Below are positions 41,734 to 51,504 of a DNA stretch of 64,000 nucleotides, one piece after another. The notes under the pieces are model-generated. The model made no database searches and was not told the DNA's origin. It was given only the letters and a program-made list of their open reading frames with translations. Made by a program: the position numbers and the translations under genes. The stretch is from Myxococcales bacterium (GTDB lineage Bacteria; Myxococcota_A; Polyangia; Haliangiales; Haliangiaceae): the NCBI GenBank assembly GCA_016717005.1, contig JADJUF010000007.1, positions 130,001 to 194,000 of the forward strand, given 5' to 3'. Positions within the stretch are counted from its first letter, which is position 1. Each line of letters opens with the position of its first letter.

Positions 41734-42906
41734 TCAGCGGCGCAGGGCCGCGCGGACCATCGACAGATCGCTGGCCAGCTCGGTCGCGAGGGTGTCGTTC
41801 TCGTTCTTCATGGCCAGCGCCATCAGCAGGACCTCCTCGGCGTCGTCGAGCCGGTCCAGGGTCTTCAGCACCTTGGCCAGGATCCGGGCGGTCGAGGGAT
41901 CGTTGGGATCGGCGGCCGCGGCCTTCTTGGCGTAGTCGAGCGCGGTGCGGGGCTCGGCGGCGGCGAGGGCGCAGCTGGCGGCGCGGCGCAAGTACCGTGG
42001 CCCGGGATCGAGCTTGATCGAGGCGGCGAACAGCTTGCCCGCCCCGTCGAGGTCCCCCGACACCTCGGCCTGGCACGCGCGATCGAACAGCTCCGCGGCG
42101 TACTCGGTCGGGCTCTGCGGCGCGGTGGCGTCGACCGGGGGCCCGGCGGTGGCGCGCGCCGCGGCCCGCCCATCGACCAGCTCGCCGTGGGCCGCGGACA
42201 TGGCCTCGAACACCGTGTGCAGGCGATCGTCCCAGACGCCCAGCTCGCGCCCGAAGAAGCGATCGGGGTGGAACAGCTTCGAGCGCTCGAAGAACGCGCG
42301 CTTGATCGTGCGCTTGTCGGCCCCGCGCGGCACCCCGACCAGGGCCCACCGGTCGGCCGCCGCGACCAGGCGCAGGCCGGCCAGCACGCGGACCTTCTCA
42401 TCGAGGCTCAGGTCGCCCGGCTCCGCCAGGAGCGCGCGCTCGGCCGGCGTGGGATCGTCGATGGTGGGCAGCGCGGCGGCGTCGGGGCCACCGCCGGGCG
42501 CCCGGGTCCCCGCCGCGAGACCGTCGGGGATCGGCGGCGCCGCCGACAGGGTCGGCATCAGCTGGGTGGTGCGGGCGCTCGACGCCGACGGCACCTTCAA
42601 GATCGGCATGGGAGCGGTCGCCCGGGCCGAGGCCACGTACGGCCGCGCCGCCGCCGGCGGCTCGGCCTCCCCGGGCGCGAGGATCGCCCCGCTCTGGCGC
42701 AGCTGCCGAACGATCGCCACCGCCCGCTCGACCGCGAGGCCGGTCATGAGGATCAGGTCCTTGAGCGTGGTGGCGCCGTCGAAGCGCGACCACACGAAGT
42801 ACTCCTCGGTCCCGAACCCCGCCTTCATCGGATCGAACCGCGGGTTCTGCCGCAGCCGCTGGCTGGTCGCGCCGACCTCGGGGATCTCGCTGGGGACGAC
42901 ACTCAT
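41734..42906 (-). CDS. DnaJ-like co-chaperone with TPR tail
   Basis: 390 residues from ATG 42906; a GTG three codons upstream is possible. The N-terminal ~90 residues resemble the winged-helix-like module of the operon partner (FDGATTLKDLILMTGLAVERA). A J-domain at about 180-240 keeps the HPD motif (SKLFHPDRFFG) that stimulates DnaK ATPase. The C-terminal ~120 residues are TPR (AAELFDRACQAEVSGDLDGA, LDYAKKAAAADPNDPSTA). It has no Gly/Phe or zinc-finger region, so it is a type III J-protein dedicated to the adjacent DnaK. First gene of the operon, 95 bases ahead of dnaK. Confidence 0.87.
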   Translation of the reverse strand: MSVVPSEIPEVGATSQRLRQNPRFDPMKAGFGTEEYFVWSRFDGATTLKDLILMTGLAVERAVAIVRQLRQSGAILAPGEAEPPAAARPYVASARATAPMPILKVPSASSARTTQLMPTLSAAPPIPDGLAAGTRAPGGGPDAAALPTIDDPTPAERALLAEPGDLSLDEKVRVLAGLRLVAAADRWALVGVPRGADKRTIKRAFFERSKLFHPDRFFGRELGVWDDRLHTVFEAMSAAHGELVDGRAAARATAGPPVDATAPQSPTEYAAELFDRACQAEVSGDLDGAGKLFAASIKLDPGPRYLRRAASCALAAAEPRTALDYAKKAAAADPNDPSTARILAKVLKTLDRLDDAEEVLLMALAMKNENDTLATELASDLSMVRAALRR

Positions 42907-42961
42907 GGCGGGCACGCGAAGCTAACACGCGCGCGCGCCGTCGTCAGCCAGCGCGATTTTC

Positions 42962-43881
<920 letters not shown>

Positions 43882-43885
<4 letters not shown>

Positions 43886-45111
43886 GACGCCACCTCGGCC
43901 ACGACCTCGCCCAGGATCGCGACCGCCTCGTCGAGCTGCGCGGTCGTGACGATGTACGGCGGCGCGAACCGCACGACGTTGGCGCCGGCCAGCGACAGCA
44001 GCAGGCCGCGCTCGCGGCAGCGGCCGACGATCTGGCTGGGCGCGCCGGCCACGGCGACGCCGCGCAGGAGGCCGCGGCCGCGGGCCTCGAGCACGCGCTC
44101 GGGCTGGGCCGCGACCAGGGCCTCGAGCTTGCGCCCGAGGTAGTCGCCCTGGGTGGCGGCGGCGGCGACGAGGCCATCGCGGTCGAGGATGTCGATCACC
44201 GCGGTGACCGCCGCGGTCGCGAGCGGGTTGCCGCCGAAGGTCGAGGCGTGCGGGACCGCGCCGCCGGTCGGCGTCGTCAGGCCCGCCGCGGCGCGCTCGG
44301 TGACCGCCAGGCAGCCGACCGGCACCCCGCCGCCGAGCCCCTTGGCCAGGGTCATGACGTCGGGCGTGACGCCGTCGTGCTCGTGGCCCCACCAGCGACC
44401 GGTGCGGCCGGTGCCGGTCTGGACCTCGTCGAAGATCAGCAGCACGCCGGCGGCGTCGCAGGCCGCGCGCAGGCCGGCCAGGTAGCCCGGGGGCGGCACG
44501 ATGATGCCGCCCTCGGCCTGGATCGGCTCGATGATCATCGCGCAGGCCTCGGGCCGGGCGATCGCCGCGCGCGCGGCGTCGAGATCGCCGTAGGCCACGA
44601 ACTCGATCGGCCCGAACAGCGGCCCGAACCCGTCGCGGTACTTCGGCTGCCCGGTGATCGACACGGTGCCGACCGAGCGGCCGTGGAAGCTGCTCACGGT
44701 CGAGATGATCGTCGTGCGCGCCGGCGCGCCCGCGACCACCTGCTGGTAGCGCCGCGCCAGCTTGAGCGCGGCCTCGTTGGCCTCGGCGCCCGAGTTGCAG
44801 AAGAAGACCCGGTCGGCGAACGAGCGCGCCGTGATCGCCTGGGCCGCCAGGATCTCCTGATCGTTCCAGTACAGGTTCGAGACGTGGATGAGCCGGCCGA
44901 GCTGCGCGCGCAGGCGCTCGGTGAGCTCGGGGTGGGCGTGGCCCAGACAGCAGACCGCGATGCCCGCGGTCATGTCGAGGTAGCGCTTGTCCTCGAGGTC
45001 CCAGACCTCGCAGCCGGCGCCCCGGGTGAGCACCATGGGCTGCTGGCGGTAGTTCTTGATGAAGGTGCGATCGGCGATCGCGAGCAGGTCGGCCTGGGTG
45101 TGCGCGGTCAC
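43882..45111 (-). CDS. argD: Acetylornithine/succinyldiaminopimelate aminotransferase
   Basis: 409 residues from GTG 45111. A longer in-frame start is possible but adds a non-conserved Arg-rich tail. A class-III PLP aminotransferase: CNSGAEANEAALKLAR, the FHGRSVGT loop, IIEPIQAEGG, FDEVQTGTGRTG, and the PLP Lys in MTLAKGLGGGVP. It makes N-acetylornithine, and may serve lysine synthesis too. argD-argF form an operon here, while argB lies about 18 kb away. Confidence 0.96.
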
Positions 45112-45257
45112 GCGCGCATCATGACACTTCGGCCGGTGACGAACCTCCACCAGCCGCCCCGATCGCGCCGCCACGTGTCAGGTCTTCGACGCGACCGAGC
45201 GCACAGCCCGGGCCGCCCGGTCAGAACATCGGACCACGTCGTGCGTCGATCGAGCGC

Positions 45258-45826
45258 ATGCCCCGCCCTCCCGCTCCGCGCCGCTCCTCGTCGCGGCGAT
45301 CGCGATCGCCACGGCCCCCGCGTGCGTCACGGCCCGCGCCGCCGTCGGCCCGAACCTCACGACCGGCGGGACCAACGGCGCGTCCGCCACCGGCGCCGTC
45401 GGCTTCGGCTGGAGCTTCCGCGATCACCAGGCGATCTACGCCGCGGTCAACGGCGGCGTCGTCACGCTCGATCACGCCCGGGGCGTGCTGTTCGACAGCA
45501 TCGGCTACGTCAACTACGGCCTGGCGCTGCCGGTGCGCGTCGACGCCCGCGTCGGCGTGATGTTCGGCCGCGCGGCCTACGATCAGGAGGCCCGCTCGCT
45601 GTTCGGGGCCGCGATCGCGGTGCTGCCGTGGCGCGGCGAGAGCCCCGACCACCACACCCACTCCGAGAAGGGCTGGACCGACCTCGGCCCCGACCTCGAC
45701 CTGCTCCGCGGCCTCGGCGTCGAGGTCGCGGTCGACGCCCTGCCGGCGCCGTCGGGCGCCGAGCGCGGCCTGGTCGTGACGACGATCAGCCTGGTCGGCG
45801 ATCTCAGCACGGTGATCGCGCGCTGA
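45258..45826 (+). CDS. Predicted lipoprotein with apparent frame break in its signal peptide
   Basis: The plus frame ending at 45826 encodes about 160 residues of beta-rich protein (TGAVGFGWSFRDHQAIYAAVNGG, GLALPVRVDARVGVMFG). It extends upstream into a perfect lipoprotein signal (APLLVAAIAIATAPAC) but has no start codon in that frame. ATG 45258 is in another frame, only a few codons upstream. One missing base in the C-rich stretch 45258-45290 (atgccccgccctcccgc) would join them. In the frame as given, the first start is GTG 45485, which would lose the signal. Probably a sequence indel. Function unknown. Confidence 0.6.
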
Positions 45827-46030
45827 GCCGGTCGCGCGGCTCGGGCGGCTCGGGGCGGCCGCCCCCGTCGCGCGCCAGCCCCGCAGCGGCGCGTCCCCTT
45901 CGCCCGGTCGGCCCTCGTCGCGGGCGAGCCCGGCCCGGCCCGGCCGGACGGATCTTGGTCGCGAGCGCGACGTTCGCGCGGGGCAGCCGTTGTGTTCGCC
46001 ACCCACCTTGCCTACCGTTGTCGACGGTCC

Positions 46031-47062
46031 ATGCGCATCGCGATCGTCTTCGACACCCCGTACGTCGACTGGACACCAGAGGATCACGCGGCGCAGATGG
46101 CCCGTGAGCTGGCGCACCCCGACGAGGCCGAGGCCGAGATGGAGTACCAGGTGGCCGAGGCGCTGGTCGCCAACGGCCACGAGGTGCTGCTGCTCGGCGT
46201 CCACGACGATCTACGCGACATGCGCCAGCGCCTGGCCGACTGGGAGCCGGAGCTGGTGTTCAACGCCACCGAGGCCTACCTCACCAACACCGATCTCGAC
46301 TACCTGATCCCGGCGATGCTCGAGGCCGAGGGCCACCGCTACACCGGGGCGCCGCCGCTGGCGTTGATGGTCACGCGCAACAAGGCCATGAGCAAGAAGA
46401 TCCTCGCGTACCACGGCATCAAGGTGCCGGGGTTCCGGACCTACCGCGTCGGCGAGCGGCCGGCCGCCGAGGTCGCGCTGCGGTTCCCGCTGATCGTCAA
46501 GCCGATGCAGTCCGACGGCTCCGAGGGCATCGCCCAGGCCTCGATCGTCCACGACGTCGCGGCGCTCGACCAGCGGGTCGCGTTCATCCACGAGCGCTTC
46601 GCGAAGCCGGCGATCGCCGAGGAGTACATCGAGGGCCGCGAGCTCTACGCGACGATGATCGGCAACGGCGACACGGTCGAGGTGCTGCCGCCGGTCGAGC
46701 TGATCTTCGACCCGAGCAAGTCGCGGCCCGAGGATCGGATCTCGACGCAGCGCGCGAAGTGGGACATGGCCTACCGCAAGCGCCACGGCATCAAGACCGT
46801 GTTCGCGCGGCGCATGTCCAAGGTCGCGACCGCGCAGCTGCGCAAGGCGTGCCTGACCTCGTACCGGGCCCTGTGGCTGCGCGACTACGCCCGCATCGAC
46901 GTGCGGCTCACCGCCGACGGCGAGGTCTGGTTCATCGAGGCCAACGCCAACCCGTACCTGAGCTTCGGCCACAACTCGGCCGAGGCCGCGCACAAGGCTG
47001 GCATGCACTACGAGGCGTTCATCCAGCGCATCTGCGACGAAGCGATGGTCCGCGATGCCTGA
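46031..47062 (+). CDS. ATP-grasp ligase related to D-alanine-D-alanine ligase
   Basis: 343 residues. The N-terminal domain resembles Ddl (MRIAIVFDTPYVDWT, ALVANGHEVLLLGVHDD, LVFNATEAY). An ATP-grasp fold follows (FPLIVKPMQSDGSEGIAQAS with the ATP-binding Lys, EEYIEGRELYATMIG) and then metal-binding residues near the end (RIDVRLTADGEVWFIEANANPY). It joins a carboxylate to an amine via acyl-phosphate. The Ddl serine-loop and dipeptide-specific residues are not obvious, so the substrate may be an amino acid or peptide outside cell-wall synthesis. The stop overlaps the metallopeptidase start by 8 bases. Confidence 0.88.
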   Translation: MRIAIVFDTPYVDWTPEDHAAQMARELAHPDEAEAEMEYQVAEALVANGHEVLLLGVHDDLRDMRQRLADWEPELVFNATEAYLTNTDLDYLIPAMLEAEGHRYTGAPPLALMVTRNKAMSKKILAYHGIKVPGFRTYRVGERPAAEVALRFPLIVKPMQSDGSEGIAQASIVHDVAALDQRVAFIHERFAKPAIAEEYIEGRELYATMIGNGDTVEVLPPVELIFDPSKSRPEDRISTQRAKWDMAYRKRHGIKTVFARRMSKVATAQLRKACLTSYRALWLRDYARIDVRLTADGEVWFIEANANPYLSFGHNSAEAAHKAGMHYEAFIQRICDEAMVRDA

Positions 47063-48044
47063 TCGTCCTCGCCCCGAGCACCGCTGCAAGTGCGGCCACG
47101 CGCTCAAGCGCTTCTGGCCCTTCTGCCCGGCGTGCAGCCGCCCGCAGATCTGGCGCGACATCCAGTTCGCCACCGGCGCCGAGTGCGCCGCGTGCGGCTG
47201 GGTCGTGTCCGATCACGCCAGCTACTGCCCGTGGTGCCGGGCCGACATCTACGAGGAGGGCGTGTCGAGCGAGGTGCCGCTCAAGGAGCCCAAGGGCTTC
47301 CGCATGGACGCGAAGTGCGATCACGGCTGCGGCGGCGGCGTCCAGTACCCGATGCCGTTCTGCCCGTGGTGCAGCAAGCCCCAGAGCTGGAGCGACGAGG
47401 ACCTGTTCGAGGGCGTCTGTCCGCGGTGCGACCGCGGCGTCGACGACTGGATGGACGCCTGCCCGTGGTGCGGGCAGGATCCGACCGGGCGCGACCTGAT
47501 CGAACCAGCGATGCGCGAGATCCGGCGCCTGCTGCGGATCGCGGGCATCGCCAACTGGGGCTTCCGGGTGCTGCTGCGCCCGGGCGGCTCCGGCGTCGAT
47601 CCGAAATACCCCAAGATCGTCGAGATCGAGCGCAGCCACGTGCTCGAGCCCCGACGCCGCGGCGAGGTGCCGTGGACGATGCTGGTCGGGCTGATCGCCC
47701 ACGAGCTCGGCCACAGCTTCCTGTTCCACCACTGGCGCTGGACCCGCACGCCGAAGTTCCGGCGGGTGTTCGGCGAGGTCGACAAGGCCTACCGCGCGAT
47801 GGACGACCACACGGTCTACTTCCAGCGCCGCAAGGTCTCCCACGCGCCGCCTGACCATCCCAGCGCCTACGCGGCGACGCACCCGCAGGAAGACTTCGCC
47901 GAGACCTTCCGCTTCTACGTCACGCGCCAGCGGCGCCTGCGCGAGCTCTTCGCCGAGCTCGGCCGCAAGCGCAAGGGCGTCAAGGTGTTCGAGAAGTTCC
48001 TGCTGCTGCACGACTACGTGCGCTCGCTGCGCGGCTGGACCTGA
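47055..48044 (+). CDS. Putative zinc metallopeptidase with four N-terminal zinc ribbons
   Basis: 329 residues. The first ~145 hold four CxxC...CxxC ribbons (CKCGHALKRFWPFCPAC, CAACGWVVSDHASYCPWC, CDHGCGG...FCPWC, CPRCDRGVDDWMDACPWC). The C-terminal domain has the gluzincin-like HELGH at 216-220 (LIAHELGHSFLFHH) and a candidate third ligand around E279-E283 (HPQEDFAETFRFY), like putative zinc-binding metallopeptidases. There is no signal peptide, so it is cytoplasmic. Eight-base overlap with the ATP-grasp gene indicates a ligase/peptidase pair. I do not recognise this exact domain combination. Confidence 0.8.
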   Translation: MPDRPRPEHRCKCGHALKRFWPFCPACSRPQIWRDIQFATGAECAACGWVVSDHASYCPWCRADIYEEGVSSEVPLKEPKGFRMDAKCDHGCGGGVQYPMPFCPWCSKPQSWSDEDLFEGVCPRCDRGVDDWMDACPWCGQDPTGRDLIEPAMREIRRLLRIAGIANWGFRVLLRPGGSGVDPKYPKIVEIERSHVLEPRRRGEVPWTMLVGLIAHELGHSFLFHHWRWTRTPKFRRVFGEVDKAYRAMDDHTVYFQRRKVSHAPPDHPSAYAATHPQEDFAETFRFYVTRQRRLRELFAELGRKRKGVKVFEKFLLLHDYVRSLRGWT

Positions 48045-48055
48045 GCTCGGGGCGG

Positions 48056-48290
<235 letters not shown>

Positions 48291-48326
48291 TCCGGGCGCG
48301 CGGTCACCGCCGGCGCGCGGCGGGGC

Positions 48327-49781
48327 TCAGAGGCGCACGGTGCCCTTCTTGCCGCCGGGCGCTGGCGGCGGCGGCACGTCGCCCTCGACGGTGGCGGTCG
48401 CGACCCGGCTGGCGCTGGGCAGGCCGCCGAGCGCGCGCTCGACCTCGCGCAGCCGGGCGTCGGGGGTGCCCAGGTCGCGCAGATCGGTGACGTAGCCGTC
48501 GAGGTCGACCTTGCCCTCGGCGATCGCCAGCGCGCCGAGCAGGACGTCGATGATCGACGCGGGATCGCCGACCCGCATGATGTGCTCGCGCGGGATCACG
48601 GTGGCCCACTGCCCCAGGATGACGTCGTCGGAGTAGTTCGCGAGCACCGACGCCTGGTCGGCCTCGCGGCGCGCGGCGTCGGGCGCGTAGTCGAACTCGG
48701 CGACGATCACGTCGCTGGCGTCGCCGGTCTGGCCGGCCGGCGAGATCACGCCCTCGACGTGGCGGATCTCGCCGCCGAGCTCGAGCTCGACCTTCCACCG
48801 GGTCGGCGCGTGGTCGGGCTCGTGGAAGCGGAAGTTGCGGACCCACACCTTGTAGCGCCCGGGCGGGGCCTTGCCCTTGGCCCAGCGCACGTTCTCGACC
48901 GGCTTGGTGCTGTCGCCGCTGACGTTCATGTCGACGTCGAGCCAGCCGCCGCAGCTGGCCTGCTTGGCGCCGTAGTAGATGTGCTCGCCGGCCGGCGTCG
49001 TCACGTGCAGATCGAGGTCGTTGCGGTTGTCCCAGAGCAGCGACGCGCGCACGTCGACGCCGTCGTACATGCCGCCGCGGCCGGTGACCCGAGCCTTGAT
49101 CTCGGCGTCGATGTTGGTCCGGCGCTCGTCCATGGTCTTGCCCGGGTAGATCAGGAACGCGTGGAACTTGTCCTGCAGGCGCCGGAACGCCTCGACCGCG
49201 TCGAGATCCTCGTCGAGGTCGTCGCCGATGACCCGCTTGACGACGGCCTTGTCGAGCTTCGGGTAGAAGCCCTCGTCGCCGACGAAGAAGAAGTAGCCCT
49301 TCTTGCCGGTGCCCGCGGCCAGGCGCACGCAGTTGGTCCGGCTGTAGAAGTACGCGGCCAGCTCGTAGCTCTCCTGGCCGGTGCCGCCGCCGCCACCCTC
49401 GATCCACATGCGCTGGAGCACCTCGTCGAGGCGGTTGTCGCCCTCGAACTGGCCGACCTGGAGCGGCGCGCGATCGGCGTAGGCGTCGCCGATGCCGCAG
49501 AAGCTGATGCCGGGGTTCTCGGTGTAGCCCTTGAGCTCGATCTGGCCCATCAGCGCCGGCAGCTTCTCGTACATCAGCTTGGTGTCGTCGCCGCGCGACC
49601 GGGTCACGTCGAGCGCGACCACGATCGGCGTCACGTTGTTGACCTCGCGCCGCTTGCCGAACGGGTCGAGCGCCGGGTGCGGCCCGGTCGGCGTCTGGCT
49701 GCCGGCCGGCGCCTCGAAGGCGGCGTTGTTGCCAGACCGATACTGACGCGCGATGTCGAGGCTGTAGCGACCGCCACCCAT
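48327..49781 (-). CDS. VWA-like protein with DUF2135-like domain
   Basis: 484 residues from ATG 49781 with GAGGAG seven bases upstream. After a ~45-residue tail comes a von Willebrand A-like domain (TPIVVALDVTRSRGD) with a MIDAS-like DxTxS at 58-62. At about 245-330 is a beta domain like DUF2135/YfaP (LLWDNRNDLDLHVTTPAGEHIYYG, GGWLDVDMN). A helical C-terminus follows. No signal peptide, so cytoplasmic. VWA domains with MIDAS bind partner proteins through a metal ion. It follows the kinase-like gene by 30 bases. Eukaryotic vault PARP also carries a VWA domain; any parallel is speculative. Confidence 0.82.
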   Translation of the reverse strand: MGGGRYSLDIARQYRSGNNAAFEAPAGSQTPTGPHPALDPFGKRREVNNVTPIVVALDVTRSRGDDTKLMYEKLPALMGQIELKGYTENPGISFCGIGDAYADRAPLQVGQFEGDNRLDEVLQRMWIEGGGGGTGQESYELAAYFYSRTNCVRLAAGTGKKGYFFFVGDEGFYPKLDKAVVKRVIGDDLDEDLDAVEAFRRLQDKFHAFLIYPGKTMDERRTNIDAEIKARVTGRGGMYDGVDVRASLLWDNRNDLDLHVTTPAGEHIYYGAKQASCGGWLDVDMNVSGDSTKPVENVRWAKGKAPPGRYKVWVRNFRFHEPDHAPTRWKVELELGGEIRHVEGVISPAGQTGDASDVIVAEFDYAPDAARREADQASVLANYSDDVILGQWATVIPREHIMRVGDPASIIDVLLGALAIAEGKVDLDGYVTDLRDLGTPDARLREVERALGGLPSASRVATATVEGDVPPPPAPGGKKGTVRL

Positions 49782-49811
49782 GATGGGCTCCTCAGGTTCG
49801 GGGTTCCGTGA

Positions 49812-51410
49812 TCACAACTCGAGCGGGACGAACTCGTGCTCGCCCCAGATCTGGGCGCGGACCTTGTCGACGTGCAGGTACAGCTCCCACGCGTCCTGAG
49901 GCCGGCCGCCCTGCGACTCGACCGCGAGGTACTTGAGGAAGCGCGCGAGCCGCGGATCCATGTCGGGCAAGGTCTTGGTCGCGGGGTCGCCGCCGGCGAG
50001 GTGGATCATCACCTTGCCGAGCGCGTACAGATCCGACGCGGGCGTCGGGCGGCCGCGGGTCGCGACCTCGGGCGGGCTGTAGCGCTCGTTGTGGGCCTTG
50101 AAGCCCTGGCCGGTGCGGGCCGGCTCGACCACGGCCCAGCACCAGTCGATCAACCACAGCATGTGATCGTGGGGCCGGATCAGGATGTGCGACGGGTCGA
50201 GGTTGCCGTGCAGGATGCCGTGCTTGTGGGCCCAGCCCAGCGCGGCCAGCGCCCGCCGCAGCACCCAGACGAGGTGGCGCGGCGGCAGGCCGGGCTCGCC
50301 GCGCTTGCGGCAGCGATCGCGGATCGTCGTCAGGTCGAAGCCCTCGAGGTGATCGAACACCGAGCCGAGCCGGCCGTCCTGGGTGCGGAACTGATCGCGC
50401 GGCGGGGCGAAGTGGATCACCGGGCCGCCGGCCTCGGCGGTGAGCAGGCCCAGCACCCGGGTCTCGTGCTGGAGCAGATCGTTGTCGGACCCCTGATCGG
50501 CGATCTTGATCGCGACCTGGGCCGGCGGCTGCGAGCCGCGCACGTGACCGCCGTAGACCGTCGCCAGATCGCCCTGGGCCAGCGTGGTCGTGACCTGGTA
50601 GGTCGCGCGCTCGGTCGTGACCGCGAACTCGACCCGGCGCGGGTTGGCGGTCGCGGCCGCGCGGCGCGCGCTGGCCTCGCGCACCGCGACCACGGCGATC
50701 GGCTGCCAGTCGCCGTCGTCGGGGCCGATCAGCGCGGCGGCGTCGGCCGCGCCGCCGAAGGTCGAGCGCGAGTTGTCGACGACGCGCGCCGACGACTGAT
50801 CGATGTTGACGACCGAGACCTGGGGGCCGTCGCCGCCGACGCGGACGTGGACGCCGTCGAAGGTGTAGCGGCTGGCCTCGCCCATCAGGTCGACGAGGTG
50901 CAGGGCCCCGGCCAGCTCGTGGAAGCCCGCGGTCGCGGGCGTGACCGCGAGCGTGAGCACCGTGGGGCGCCCCGGGAAGATCGTCGCGGCCTCGAGCACC
51001 GGCAGCGCCGCGCCCGACCAGGTCGCGTGCAGCGCGCACCGCTCGAGCGCGAGCGCCCCGTCGTTCTCGACCCGCAGGCGCACGAGGCCGCGGGCGCCGA
51101 CCGCGAGGTGGCGCAGCGGCACGACGTCGATGCTGACGCGGATGGCCGACGCCGGCGGGCTGTCGGGCTCGAGCTGCGCGCACAGCGACGCGTGGGTGGC
51201 CAGCGTGACGCCGAGGCGCAGGCGCAGCTCGTCGAGCTGGGCCTGCTTGGCGCCGTCGAGCCCGCCGTCGCCGAGGAACCGGGTCAGCACGTCGCGGTAG
51301 CGCGCCGCCGCCTCGGGGGTCTCGACCGCGGCCGGCTGGCGCGCGCCGCACGCGCCGCAGAAGGCCGCGCCCTCGCGCAGGCCCTGCTTGCAATCCACGC
51401 ACGCGGCCAC
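49812..51410 (-). CDS. Zinc-ribbon kinase-like protein, probably catalytically inactive
   Basis: 532 residues from GTG 51410. A zinc ribbon at 4-21 (CVDCKQGLREGAAFCGAC) leads to a helical segment and an Ig-like beta region (about 90-220). A protein-kinase fold follows at about 270-510. The VAIK Lys is present, but the catalytic loop reads HGNLDPSHIL instead of HRDxKxxN, and the DFG position reads DWC (LIDWCWA). Loss of the loop Arg and the metal-binding DFG suggests a pseudokinase or highly divergent kinase. It is divergent from the SPFH-like gene across 94 bases and co-transcribed with the VWA-like gene. Confidence 0.82.
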   Translation of the reverse strand: MAACVDCKQGLREGAAFCGACGARQPAAVETPEAAARYRDVLTRFLGDGGLDGAKQAQLDELRLRLGVTLATHASLCAQLEPDSPPASAIRVSIDVVPLRHLAVGARGLVRLRVENDGALALERCALHATWSGAALPVLEAATIFPGRPTVLTLAVTPATAGFHELAGALHLVDLMGEASRYTFDGVHVRVGGDGPQVSVVNIDQSSARVVDNSRSTFGGAADAAALIGPDDGDWQPIAVVAVREASARRAAATANPRRVEFAVTTERATYQVTTTLAQGDLATVYGGHVRGSQPPAQVAIKIADQGSDNDLLQHETRVLGLLTAEAGGPVIHFAPPRDQFRTQDGRLGSVFDHLEGFDLTTIRDRCRKRGEPGLPPRHLVWVLRRALAALGWAHKHGILHGNLDPSHILIRPHDHMLWLIDWCWAVVEPARTGQGFKAHNERYSPPEVATRGRPTPASDLYALGKVMIHLAGGDPATKTLPDMDPRLARFLKYLAVESQGGRPQDAWELYLHVDKVRAQIWGEHEFVPLEL

Positions 51411-51504
51411 GGCCCTAGCGTTACACGAACGATGCCGGTCGTGCCCACCGATCCGGCCCGCTGTTCCGCGGTATCGTCGATCCTCCAAGGGGGCCGCGCC
51501 GCAG

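Noticed and set aside
48327..49781. TerD-type tellurite-resistance protein
   Set aside because: The LLWDNRNDLDLHV segment fits DUF2135/YfaP better than TerD, and the N-terminal region is VWA-like.
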